Below the pieces are notes generated by a model. The model was not told the DNA's origin and made no database searches. It worked only from the letters and a program-made list of their open reading frames with translations. From assembly GCA_017469745.1 (NCBI GenBank), contig JAFUFS010000013.1, positions 1 to 64,000 of the forward strand: a stretch of DNA of 64,000 bases, written 5' to 3'. Within the stretch, counting starts at the first letter, position 1; each line of letters starts with the position of its first letter. The position numbers and the translations under genes were made by a program. The stretch is from Bacteroidales bacterium. Its GTDB lineage: Bacteria > Bacteroidota > Bacteroidia > Bacteroidales > UBA932. Shown here in pieces: positions 8,009 through 16,340 of the stretch.

Positions 8009-10132
8009 CTACTTTTTATTAATCAATCGTAATGAAATACGTTTCCTTTCGAGGTCTACCCCGATCACTGAGACCATGACTCTCTGGTGCAGTTTCGGCT
8101 TCGCCCCCCTCATCTGGGAGACATGGATAAGCCCGTTCTCATGGATGCCGATGTCGACGAAGGCGCCGAAAGCTGTCACGTTGGTCACGATGCCAGGCAG
8201 TTCCATTCCCTCCTTCAGGTCATCGATCTCCCGGATGTCATCAGCAAAGCTGAAGTCCTGGGCCTGCTGTCTGGGATCAAGGCCAGGTTTAGCCAGTTCC
8301 TTCAGGATGTCATTGATGGTGGGAAGGCCGAACTCCCCTTCCACATAGCGGGCCGGATCGATCTTCCTGATAAGTTCCTCATTTCCGACAAGCTGTATGG
8401 CGGAGACTCCGAGATCGGACGCCATCTTGTCCACGATGTGATAGCACTCAGGGTGAACGGCCGAGTTGTCCAGCGGATTGGCTGCGTCATGGATCCTGAG
8501 GAAGCCGGCGCACTGTTCAAATGCCTTGGGGCCCAGTTTCGGAACCTTATGGAGCTGTTCCCTGGAGGTAAAGCCTCCATTTGACCCACGGAAGGCGACG
8601 ATGTTCGAAGCCAGGGCCGGTCCTATTCCAGAGACATAACTTAGGAGATAGGGGCTGGCCGTGTTAAGGTTGACTCCCACGCTGTTCACACAGAAAGCCA
8701 CCGTGTTGTCGAGCTTCTCACGCAGCAGATTCTGGTCGACATCATGCTGGTACTGACCGACACCCAATGACTTAGGATCGATCTTGACAAGTTCCGCAAG
8801 CGGATCCATGAGCCTCCGGCCAATCGAGACGGCGCCCCTGACGGTCACATCCTCGTCAGGGAATTCCTTTCTGGCCACCTCAGAAGCCGAGTAAATTGAA
8901 GCACCGTCTTCACTAACCGTGTAGACCTTGACGTTCTCTGGGATGCCAACCCTCTTTATGAAGTCTTCGGTTTCCCTGGAGGCCGTGCCGTTGCCGATGG
9001 CTATTACCTCGATTCCATATTCCTCGATCATCCCGGAGACAGCCATGATGGACTTGATCTTCTCGCTCAGAGGAGGATGAGGGAATATTATTTCGTGATG
9101 AAGCAGGTTTCCCTGGGCGTCCAGGCAGGCAATCTTGCACCCGTTGCGGAAGCCGGGATCTATAGCCATCGTCCTTTTCTGGCCCACGGGAGGAGAAAGG
9201 AGAAGTTGTGTAAGATTGTCTCCGAAGACAGCGATCGACTCTATGTCAGCCTTTTCCTTGGCTTCCTTGATCACCTCGTTGCTGATCGAAGGTTCCAGAA
9301 GACGCTTGAAAGAGTCATCTACCGCCATGCGGACCTGGCCGGCCAGCTTTCCGGACGGATAACGATGCTCCTGGCAGAAATCGTAGTAGATCTTGTTGCC
9401 GCATTTCTCCGGGTCGGCGTCCAAACTGACAGAAAGGAAACCCTCCTTCTCTGCCCTGAGCATTGCCAGGAGATTGTGGGAAGGAATCTTCTGGATCGGC
9501 ATTGAGAAATTGAAATACGACCTGTATTTGGAGGACTCAGGATTGTCCGAAGCGGCTTTAGTGGCTTTCGATTGGATCCGGCGGGTCCTGAATATCTGCC
9601 TGAGTGAATCCCTGGTAGCTGCTGACTCTGAGAATCTCTCGGCAATTATGTCACGGGCTCCGGCAAGGGCATCGTCAACCGTTTCCACCTGGTCATTCAA
9701 GTACTTCCTGGCCTCAGCTGCAGGATCGGTCACGACGACGTTCCACATCTTGTCCGCAAGCGGTTCCAGCCCCTTTTCTTTGGCTACGGTAGCCCTGGTG
9801 CGGCGCTTGGGGCGGAATGGCAGATAAAGGTCTTCCAACTCACTCGAAACCAGGCAGTTCTCTATTCTGGAACGAAGGTCGGCGGTGAGTTTCCCCTGCT
9901 CTTCTATCGTGGACAGGATGGACTCCTTGCGCTTTTCCATCTCGGAGAAAACGTCATTCCAATGCTTTATCTCAGCTACAGCGGCATCGTCCAGGCCGCC
10001 TGTCTTCTCCTTGCGGTAACGGCTGATGAAGGGAATGGTACTCCCCTCCTCGAACAGCCTGACGCAGTTTTCTACCTGCCAGTCCTTTATGCCCAGTTTA
10101 CGGGCTATGCAATCAATGTATATCGTCTTCAT
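8009..10132 (-). CDS. tex: Tex-family RNA-binding transcription accessory protein
   Basis: 707 aa, the normal Tex length. Domain order matches the family: N-terminal helical region (RYRKEKTGGLDD near residue 40), YqgF RNase H-like domain (MAIDPGFRNGCKIACLD, about 320), helix-hairpin-helix repeats (SYVSGIGPALASNIV, about 500) and a C-terminal S1 domain (VTNVTAFGAFVDIGIHENGL, about 635-700). Tex is a cytoplasmic nucleic-acid-binding factor involved in transcription and stress tolerance. Its start is 3 bases after the ClC stop, so the two are almost certainly co-transcribed. Confidence 0.96.
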   Translation of the reverse strand: MKTIYIDCIARKLGIKDWQVENCVRLFEEGSTIPFISRYRKEKTGGLDDAAVAEIKHWNDVFSEMEKRKESILSTIEEQGKLTADLRSRIENCLVSSELEDLYLPFRPKRRTRATVAKEKGLEPLADKMWNVVVTDPAAEARKYLNDQVETVDDALAGARDIIAERFSESAATRDSLRQIFRTRRIQSKATKAASDNPESSKYRSYFNFSMPIQKIPSHNLLAMLRAEKEGFLSVSLDADPEKCGNKIYYDFCQEHRYPSGKLAGQVRMAVDDSFKRLLEPSISNEVIKEAKEKADIESIAVFGDNLTQLLLSPPVGQKRTMAIDPGFRNGCKIACLDAQGNLLHHEIIFPHPPLSEKIKSIMAVSGMIEEYGIEVIAIGNGTASRETEDFIKRVGIPENVKVYTVSEDGASIYSASEVARKEFPDEDVTVRGAVSIGRRLMDPLAELVKIDPKSLGVGQYQHDVDQNLLREKLDNTVAFCVNSVGVNLNTASPYLLSYVSGIGPALASNIVAFRGSNGGFTSREQLHKVPKLGPKAFEQCAGFLRIHDAANPLDNSAVHPECYHIVDKMASDLGVSAIQLVGNEELIRKIDPARYVEGEFGLPTINDILKELAKPGLDPRQQAQDFSFADDIREIDDLKEGMELPGIVTNVTAFGAFVDIGIHENGLIHVSQMRGAKPKLHQRVMVSVIGVDLERKRISLRLINKK

Positions 10133-10135
10133 GGC

Positions 10136-11908
10136 TTAATCCTGTGATACTATTTTCAATTCATCCCTGTAGGCGGAGAAGATCTTGGACTTGGACACGA
10201 AGCCGACATAGGTCCTGTCCGCGCGCCTTACGACCGGAAGGTTCCAGGCAGAAGTCGTCTCGAACTTCTTCATCACCGAATCCATGCTTTCGTCCTCGTA
10301 GACGTAGGCCTCTGCGCTCCTCATGAAGTTGAACACATGGAGGGTGTCATATTCAGCAGCCCTGAACATGTCCTTGCGGATGTCCTCCAGGGAAACGTAG
10401 CCTTGGAAACGGCCCTTCGAGTCAATCACCGGGAAGATGTTCCTGGTCGACTCTGAGACCACCTCCACCAGCTGTCCGAGTGTGTCGTCGATACGCACCG
10501 GCGAGAAGTCGCTCTCGATGACGTCCGAGACCTTGAGCAGGGTCAGCACGGCCTGGTCGCTGTCATGCGTCAGAAGCTCCCCTCTCTGGGCGATACGCTT
10601 CGTGTAAATTGAATATTTTTCCACGATCCTCGTCGTTCCGAAAGCAATAGTAGCCGTGAGGATAAGAGGGAGGAACAGATCATAACCTCCTGATATCTCA
10701 GCGATAAGGAAGATGGCGGTCATCGGAGCCTGCATGACTCCTGCCATCAGGCCTGCCATGCCCACAAGCACGAAATTCTGTTCCGGGACTGAAAGCGAAG
10801 TCCCTGACAAAAGGAGATTCAGGGTCCTGGCCACTACGAAACCTGCAATCGCTCCTACGAACAGGGTCGGTCCGAAGGTTCCGCCCACGCCGCCTCCGGC
10901 ATTGGTAAGCGTCATCGAAAAGACCTTCAGCAGGAGGATGAGCAGGAAGAAGATAGGGACAGACCAGGGGCTCCGTGAAAGGAAGGCAAGTGGAGTCTGC
11001 CCTTCAAGGGACAGTTCATTGCCGTTCAGTAGGACACCGAGCGATTCATACCCTTCTCCATGCAGCGGAGGGAAGAGGAAGATCAGCAGGCCAAGCCCGA
11101 TGGCGCAGAGAATCCACTTCAGATAGGGATTGGCCATCTTGCCGATCCTGTCCTCCAGCCAGAGGGTCGTACGGGTGAAATAGATGGAACATCCACCGCA
11201 GAAGAGTCCCAGAAGAATGTAAAAAGGAATATTCTTTAGATCGAAGGGGGTTAGTGTACACTCGAAAGGAGTAGCCCTGCCAAGGCATATGTAGGACACC
11301 ACCGTCGCCGAAACTGTCGACAGCAACAGCGGCATCATGGAATTCATCGAGATGTTGAAAAGAAGGATCTCGAGTACGAAAAGGATGCCGGCCAGAGGGG
11401 CCTTGAATATTCCTGCAACGGCTGCTGCTGCGCCGCATCCCAGAAGCACGGTCATGCTCCTGTAAGACATCCCCGCCCTGCGCGCAAAGTTTGAACCTAT
11501 GGCTGCTCCGGTGTAGACGATGGGGGCCTCGGCTCCCACCGAGCCTCCGAATCCGATCGTCACCGAACTGGCCAGAACTGATGACCACATGTTGTGCGGT
11601 TTGATGCGCGAATCATGCCTGGAGACGGCCTGGAGGGCCTTTGTCACGCCATGTCCTATGTTGTCCTTTATGACAAACCTGCAGAAGAGCATCGCAAGGA
11701 GCATTCCCACTCCCGGAAGTACGATAAAATAGAGGGCACCGTTCCAGGTATTCCCGAAAACGGAGCCCAATCCGTGCTGAATCAGACTGATAAGTGACTT
11801 GAGGACAACGGCTGCAAGGCCTACGACGAGACCAACGACAACGCTCAGGACCAGAAGCCGGTTCCTTTCAGACAAGCGCGATATGAGATTCCATTTTGGC
11901 ATACTCAT
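10136..11908 (-). CDS. ClC-type chloride channel/exchanger with C-terminal CBS pair
   Basis: 590 aa. A ClC membrane domain of about 430 residues has the GSVGAEAP motif near 115, with the gating-Glu position kept, and GGGVGGTFGP near 345. Two CBS domains follow: DVIESDFSPVRIDDTL and the DESMDSVMKKFETT region. It would move Cl- or exchange Cl-/H+ across the inner membrane, with the CBS pair possibly sensing nucleotides. The open frame extends to a TTG at 11923; I prefer the ATG at 11908. It lies between a barrel-protein gene (ending at 11936) and tex in one minus-strand run. Confidence 0.92.
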   Translation of the reverse strand: MSMPKWNLISRLSERNRLLVLSVVVGLVVGLAAVVLKSLISLIQHGLGSVFGNTWNGALYFIVLPGVGMLLAMLFCRFVIKDNIGHGVTKALQAVSRHDSRIKPHNMWSSVLASSVTIGFGGSVGAEAPIVYTGAAIGSNFARRAGMSYRSMTVLLGCGAAAAVAGIFKAPLAGILFVLEILLFNISMNSMMPLLLSTVSATVVSYICLGRATPFECTLTPFDLKNIPFYILLGLFCGGCSIYFTRTTLWLEDRIGKMANPYLKWILCAIGLGLLIFLFPPLHGEGYESLGVLLNGNELSLEGQTPLAFLSRSPWSVPIFFLLILLLKVFSMTLTNAGGGVGGTFGPTLFVGAIAGFVVARTLNLLLSGTSLSVPEQNFVLVGMAGLMAGVMQAPMTAIFLIAEISGGYDLFLPLILTATIAFGTTRIVEKYSIYTKRIAQRGELLTHDSDQAVLTLLKVSDVIESDFSPVRIDDTLGQLVEVVSESTRNIFPVIDSKGRFQGYVSLEDIRKDMFRAAEYDTLHVFNFMRSAEAYVYEDESMDSVMKKFETTSAWNLPVVRRADRTYVGFVSKSKIFSAYRDELKIVSQD

Positions 11909-11935
11909 TCGCGAATATACCAATAATTTGCGGAA

Positions 11936-12682
11936 TTACATTCCAAGGCCGCAGATGATACCTGCAGTGATTGATTTGAACTGAGGAGCGTAGCCTTCTA
12001 CGAACTGCTTCATCGGATTGTACTTGACGTAGAAACCGATTCCACCATAAGAGAGGGAAGCGAAGGCATTGTAAGTGATCTGATTGGTCTTGATCTTGTC
12101 GGCATAGCGGGCACCGTCGCGGTTCTCCTTTACCTTTGCGCCGTTGTTGTCAACAGCCTTGAACTTGGTGATTCCAGGGAAGTTGTACTCGACGGCGGCT
12201 CCGATCCTAAGGGCGCACTTTCCGAAGCTTTGCTCGAAACTGACAGGAGCGGACAGGGTCCTGACAATGAGGTTGGACTTCTTGATCTTCTTGAATCCGC
12301 TGTTATCGATGGAAGCAATGGAGACGCGTTCCTTCTCTGTGTCAGGCAGCCAGTAGGATGACTTGTTCAGACGATAGCAATCCCAGTCATAGTCAATTCC
12401 TAGCGCGATAAGACCGGTCTCATAAGGGTGAAGCCTCAATTCGAGAATGTTCACGACCGTTTCTATTGAATTCTTCTGTGCGTTGTCAAAACCGGAAGCC
12501 GCATTCATAATATAGTGATCGCCGAATGCAATGTAACTGAGTAACTTAGCTGAAAAGGCACCCTTCCTCAAAGAGAAGTCAGCGTCCTCATTGAACTTGA
12601 TACGATTCTCCCTTTCCTGGGCGAAAGAACTGCCGGACAATGCAGCAATGGCTGCAACGATGGTAATAAGTCTTCTGATCAT
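11936..12682 (-). CDS. Secreted outer-membrane barrel-like protein, function unknown
   Basis: 248 aa with a signal peptide (MIRRLITIVAAIAALSGSSF, cleavage near AQ). The mature part alternates hydrophobic and polar residues and ends with SITAGIICGLGM, fitting a small outer-membrane beta-barrel. I do not recognise a named family. It begins the minus run barrel - ClC - tex, and the gap to the ClC start is only 27 bases. A weak -7 box (TAAATTCG at 12717-12710, one mismatch) lies upstream. Confidence 0.7.
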   Translation of the reverse strand: MIRRLITIVAAIAALSGSSFAQERENRIKFNEDADFSLRKGAFSAKLLSYIAFGDHYIMNAASGFDNAQKNSIETVVNILELRLHPYETGLIALGIDYDWDCYRLNKSSYWLPDTEKERVSIASIDNSGFKKIKKSNLIVRTLSAPVSFEQSFGKCALRIGAAVEYNFPGITKFKAVDNNGAKVKENRDGARYADKIKTNQITYNAFASLSYGGIGFYVKYNPMKQFVEGYAPQFKSITAGIICGLGM

Positions 12683-12739
12683 GGTTGGTTGGATAGATTT
12701 TTCGAGCCGCGAATTTACTAATTATTCAATAAAAAGACT

Positions 12740-12747
12740 TACTTTTG
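12740..12747 (+). promoter_or_regulatory. -7 promoter box for the degenerate hydrolase / oxidoreductase pair
   Basis: TACTTTTG matches TAnnTTTG. It ends 5 bases before the ATG at 12753, so the transcript is predicted to begin at or beside the start codon. No clear -33 TTTG is present. Confidence 0.4.
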
Positions 12748-12752
12748 GAATT

Positions 12753-13367
12753 ATGAAGAAGTTGATTATATCCATAGGTTCCGCCATCCTCTTAGCCCTT
12801 CTGGCTATCATAGGGCTGAACATCTACAGCGGACGCGGACCCCGCGAGAGGGTGAAGGCCCCGGACGGGAGCAAGGTGGTCACTGAAGAACTAAGCTACT
12901 ACGTCCAAGGTAAAAAGGTCTTCGGCAAGTTATTCAGGCCAGACGATTCGGACGCTTCCAAGAAGCCGCTGGTGATCTATTTCCATGAACCTTTGAAGAC
13001 GGGCTATCCTGAAACGGTTCTCAAAACCCTTGTGACTGAAGGGCTTGTCGGCTATGCAACAGGGTTCAGGGGCAAGGACAAAGACGCAGTCACGATCGTT
13101 AAGCGCCTGTCCAAAGAAGAGTTCGCTGAAAAAGACATGGTGTTCCTCATAAGCGATGCCTTCTGTGCCGACGAAGTCATCGTGGCAGCATCAAGGCTTG
13201 GGCATAGGATCCAGGGACTGGTCCTGATCGAACCTAATCCTAAAGGAAAAGCCCGCGAAATCTACCAGGCCTACGGCCGGGAATTCCTGACGGTCAGCTC
13301 GTCACAGAAAGGAAATGCCGTCTCGTTGATCGAAGATTACCTTGAAGAAAGAGGAGCCCTGAAATGA
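12753..13367 (+). CDS. Membrane-anchored alpha/beta-hydrolase-like protein, nucleophile apparently lost
   Basis: 204 aa. The N-terminus (MKKLIISIGSAILLALLAII) is a signal anchor, so the rest faces the periplasm. KPLVIYFHEP and later GLVLIEPNP fit strands of an alpha/beta-hydrolase core, but the place expected to hold GxSxG reads FLISDAFCADE, with no Ser in the right context, and the protein is short for the fold. It may be a non-catalytic or strongly diverged member. The open frame continues upstream to 12591, but that part would overlap the divergent gene; the ATG at 12753 follows a -7 box. Its TGA overlaps the next ATG by 4 bases. Confidence 0.65.
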   Translation: MKKLIISIGSAILLALLAIIGLNIYSGRGPRERVKAPDGSKVVTEELSYYVQGKKVFGKLFRPDDSDASKKPLVIYFHEPLKTGYPETVLKTLVTEGLVGYATGFRGKDKDAVTIVKRLSKEEFAEKDMVFLISDAFCADEVIVAASRLGHRIQGLVLIEPNPKGKAREIYQAYGREFLTVSSSQKGNAVSLIEDYLEERGALK

Positions 13368-14428
13368 AAAAGACACGTTTCGGAATAATTGGCACCGGCA
13401 GGATAAGCGACTGGGTTCTGAAAGGAGCAGTCTTGGAGCCGAGGTTCGAGGCAGCTGCTGTCTGCTCACGGTCTGAGGAAAGCGCCGCTGCTTTCGCCGC
13501 AAAGCATGGGATTGAAAAGACCTTCACCGACATCGATGCGATGGCTTCCGATCCATCCATCGATGCAATCTACATCGGCACCCCGAACCACACCCATCAT
13601 GACATTGCAATCCGGTGCATGAATCACGGGAAGCATGTCCTCTGCGAGAAGCCTCTTGCTTCCAACGCTCGTGAAGTCAGTGAGATGATAGCCGCAGCCA
13701 AAGCAAATGGGGTGATCCTCATGGAGGCCATGATCTCCACCCTGAGCCCGAACTTCAGGATGGTGCAGGAACGCCTCAAGACCATGGGCAAGGTCAGGCA
13801 CTACTCCGGGACCTTCTGCCAGTTCTCTTCAAAGTACGACAAACTCCAGAGGATCCTCAACGGTGAGGATTCCTCCCCCGTCCCAAGTTCCTTCAATCCG
13901 GACTGTTCCGGCGGCTCTTTGATGGACATAGGAATATATCCCATCTACCCGATGGTAACTCTTTTCGGCCGGCCAAAGTCGGTCAAGGCCGACATCACCA
14001 CCTGCGACGTCCCTACTTCCCGTGGGATGAAACCGGTGGACCTCCAGGGCTGCGTTGTCTATGAATATGACGGCATGAGCGCGGTCACAATGTATTCAAA
14101 GATAGCGGATTCCAGGTTACGTACGGAGATTTCCTGCCAGGAAGGCATCCTGTCGCTGGACCAGATCCACATCACCCGCCAGGTGGACTTCATCCCCCAC
14201 GGAGCCCCGACTTCCGGCCGTGCCAGCGGACCATCCGTCCAGGACATCACCGTTCCATGCGATCCGGATGAATATCTCTGCGAGTTCAGGGAGTTCATCG
14301 ACGTCCTGGAAAGCGGACGCCAGGAATCCGGGAACAACAGCCTGGACAACTCCCTCGCCGTTGCCGAGATCATGGACGAGATCCGCCGCCAGGGCGGCAT
14401 CATCTTCCCGGCAGACCTGCTATTTTAA
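13364..14428 (+). CDS. Gfo/Idh/MocA-family NAD(P)-dependent oxidoreductase
   Basis: 354 aa, standard family length. A Rossmann start (FGIIGTGRISDWVLKGA), YIGTPNHTHHD near 67, and the catalytic-Lys motif HVLCEKPLA near 90 are visible; GGSLMDIGIYPI near 185 belongs to the substrate domain. The family oxidises or reduces sugars and related compounds; the substrate is unknown. No signal peptide, so it is cytoplasmic. Translationally coupled to the preceding hydrolase-like gene (ATGA overlap). Its 3' end overlaps the convergent flavin reductase gene by 9 bases. Confidence 0.9.
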   Translation: MKKTRFGIIGTGRISDWVLKGAVLEPRFEAAAVCSRSEESAAAFAAKHGIEKTFTDIDAMASDPSIDAIYIGTPNHTHHDIAIRCMNHGKHVLCEKPLASNAREVSEMIAAAKANGVILMEAMISTLSPNFRMVQERLKTMGKVRHYSGTFCQFSSKYDKLQRILNGEDSSPVPSSFNPDCSGGSLMDIGIYPIYPMVTLFGRPKSVKADITTCDVPTSRGMKPVDLQGCVVYEYDGMSAVTMYSKIADSRLRTEISCQEGILSLDQIHITRQVDFIPHGAPTSGRASGPSVQDITVPCDPDEYLCEFREFIDVLESGRQESGNNSLDNSLAVAEIMDEIRRQGGIIFPADLLF

Positions 14429-14983
14429 TTGGAGTCCTGCCTTGAAGGCGTCACCGACAGTTTCGCCGAGTACGATGTACTTGTTGTTGAAGGGGTCGAA
14501 TGAGATAGGCTGGAGTTTCTTCACATCCACATTACCGTTCTCGTCGAGGATACACTCATCGGCGCTGACGTTGACGATTTCACCTTTCAGGATTCCGGTT
14601 TCCTCATTGTAGGAGATGAGTTTGCATTCCAAGGCGAGAGGAAGTTCCTTGATAAGCGGTGCATCCACGAACGAGGACTTCTCTATGTGCCAGCCTGCCC
14701 TTGCAACCTTGTCGGGTACCTTATTGCCGGAGACGACACCGACATAGTCGCAGGAGACCAACTGAGGAAGAGTACCCATGCTCACCGTGAAAGCTCCTCT
14801 GGAACGGAGGTCCTTGACTGTCTTGTGGCCTTTGCTGAGGTCCATGGATATCTCCTTGTAGTCAGAGATGCCTCCCCAGGCTGCATTCATCGCCGAGGGA
14901 ACATCGTTCTCACCGTAAGCTGCAATGATCAGCACCGGCTGCGGATAGGAATAGGGCTTTGCCCCGAAATTCTTTCTTGACAT
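14420..14983 (-). CDS. Flavin reductase-like (flavoredoxin family) FMN-binding protein
   Basis: 187 aa, with the split-barrel flavin-reductase pattern: QPVLIIAAYGENDVPSAMNA near residue 15, ISMDLSKGHKT near 45 and GAFTVSM near 65. Such proteins bind FMN and pass electrons from NAD(P)H or act as small redox carriers; the partner is unknown. It has its own consensus promoter (15037-15006). Confidence 0.87.
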   Translation of the reverse strand: MSRKNFGAKPYSYPQPVLIIAAYGENDVPSAMNAAWGGISDYKEISMDLSKGHKTVKDLRSRGAFTVSMGTLPQLVSCDYVGVVSGNKVPDKVARAGWHIEKSSFVDAPLIKELPLALECKLISYNEETGILKGEIVNVSADECILDENGNVDVKKLQPISFDPFNNKYIVLGETVGDAFKAGLQLK

Positions 14984-15005
14984 ATTGATTATTGGTTTTG
15001 TAGCA

Positions 15006-15037
15006 CAAAAATAATGAAATGATGCCTGCTATGCAAA
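15006..15037 (-). promoter_or_regulatory. Consensus promoter of the flavin reductase gene
   Basis: On the minus strand TTTG (15037-15034), a 20-base spacer, then TATTTTTG (15013-15006): full agreement with the Bacteroidota pattern. The box lies 23 bases before the ATG at 14983. Confidence 0.75.
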
Positions 15038-15067
15038 TGATTAGCAATTAATGCATTAGAACATCTG

Positions 15068-15343
15068 ACGGTCCCGTTTTCGAGACCGTTGAATCGTTTA
15101 TAAATCTGATGAACAGTCACTTACATAACAGACACACAGATCCTTCGCTCCGCTCAGGATGACAGCTACCAGCGCTCAGGATGACAGCATACGGTTCTCT
15201 GAATGTCATTGCCTGTAGCCGCTACCCTCCAAGAACCACTGCCACCCTCGGCACGTTAAGAGGGGGGCCCGGAGCGGAACGCAGTGAAGCGAACGGTGGG
15301 GCCGCGAAGCGGCGGTTCTGGAGGGTAGCGGCTACAGGCAATG
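15068..15343. repeat. Intergenic repeat block with ~30-base terminal inverted repeats
   Basis: No gene is seen between 14984 and 15347. The stretch holds a hairpin (ACGGTC 15068-15073 / GACCGT 15084-15089), a 16-base direct repeat CGCTCAGGATGACAGC at 15151 and 15173, and a large palindrome. The palindrome's left arm (15207-15237, starting CATTGCCTGTAGCCGC) is the reverse complement of the right arm (15314-15343), apart from one extra base in the left arm. The 76-base centre is G-rich with repeated GCGAA/GCGGA words. The right arm ends 5 bases past the stop of the minus-strand gene at 15348, so transcripts from that gene would fold it. It may be a REP/MITE-like element that also acts as a transcript end. 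Confidence 0.8.
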
Positions 15344-15347
15344 CTAA

Positions 15348-16340
15348 TTATTGACCTCCGAGGCGGGAGAAGAAGGTTAGGACGTCTTCCCAGGTCTTGA
15401 AGGCATCGGAGCCATAGTGGATGAGGGTACCCATGAAATCGCGTCCGCCGCAGGAATCCGGATCGGCATCGATAAGATAATCGGCCAGAAGCAGGTTCTT
15501 GTGGTTGCAGATCGTTACCCTGTTCCAGACCGGAACTCCCAGGTTGGCCTCACACCATTCAAAGATGTCCTTGCACTCCCCAGGGAAATCATAGTCAACC
15601 GAAGAGGCTATGTGGATGTCATAATCCCGGGCAAGGACGGCCACTGCCTTCGGCATACCGCTGGAATGGTTCATCAGCCTGTCGTCCAGTGAGATAAACA
15701 GCACCGGCTTGGAGACTCCTCTATGCCTGTCATCAATCCATTGGATGACCGGAAGAAGGGAATGGACGATCACGGAATCATTGAGATGGTGCTCTCCATC
15801 GAAACGGATGGCCTGTGGATAGTGCTCCCTGAAAAGGTCGAAGGTGTCCACCAGGTTGTCATGTATTCCGAAAAGTCCGAAGACACGGTCCCTGTCCTCT
15901 GAAGCCCTTTCAAAGCAATGGGATGAAACCTCCCTGAAATGATCCAGGAGAGTTTTCGTAACAAGGAAGGAGGTCTCTCCGTCCGCCCTGGCATTGTGGA
16001 ATTCACGCCTTCCGAGCCCGTTGTTTTTCAGGATGGTGTCAGCAAGGCAGAAGGCCGGGTTGACCAGGATCCTGTCCACCCCGTAGAGCATCTCGGAATA
16101 CATTGCCCCCATGGAAGTTCCGATGATGAGGTCGGGCTTCTCTGAAGCGACGGTCTCCCGGAGCAAATCCATTGCTTCGGCCGGCTCGACAGGAAGGTCA
16201 GGCGCAATAACGGTCGCGCCGGGCAGGAGCAGCCGGAGCGTAGCAACGCTCCCGGTCTGTCCGCTCGACGCGAATCCATGTACATAAAGAATCTTCCTGC
16301 CGGCCATCAGGCCCGGCCTGGCATATTCATAGAGTTCCAT
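15348..16340 (-). CDS. Fusion of YqiA-like esterase and NT5C-like (HAD) nucleotidase domain
   Basis: 330 aa in two parts. Residues 15-205 resemble YqiA/YcfP-type alpha/beta hydrolases: YVHGFASSG (20-28), GTSMGA with Ser76 as nucleophile, GIHDNLVD (Asp161) and GEHHLND (His184/185). Residues 211-328 resemble the 5'(3')-deoxyribonucleotidase C type HAD family: LFISLDDRL where the DxD motif should be, and ADYLIDADPDSCGG followed by GTLIHYGSD near the end. The first Asp of DxD, the nucleophile, is replaced by Ser217, so the phosphatase half may be inactive. Its ATG overlaps the acyl-CoA dehydrogenase stop by one base. The link to that operon is unexplained. Confidence 0.75.
   Translation of the reverse strand: MELYEYARPGLMAGRKILYVHGFASSGQTGSVATLRLLLPGATVIAPDLPVEPAEAMDLLRETVASEKPDLIIGTSMGAMYSEMLYGVDRILVNPAFCLADTILKNNGLGRREFHNARADGETSFLVTKTLLDHFREVSSHCFERASEDRDRVFGLFGIHDNLVDTFDLFREHYPQAIRFDGEHHLNDSVIVHSLLPVIQWIDDRHRGVSKPVLFISLDDRLMNHSSGMPKAVAVLARDYDIHIASSVDYDFPGECKDIFEWCEANLGVPVWNRVTICNHKNLLLADYLIDADPDSCGGRDFMGTLIHYGSDAFKTWEDVLTFFSRLGGQ

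Noticed and set aside
15207..15343. Palindrome considered as an insertion sequence
   Set aside because: Only about 140 bases with no transposase frame; kept as a repeat only.
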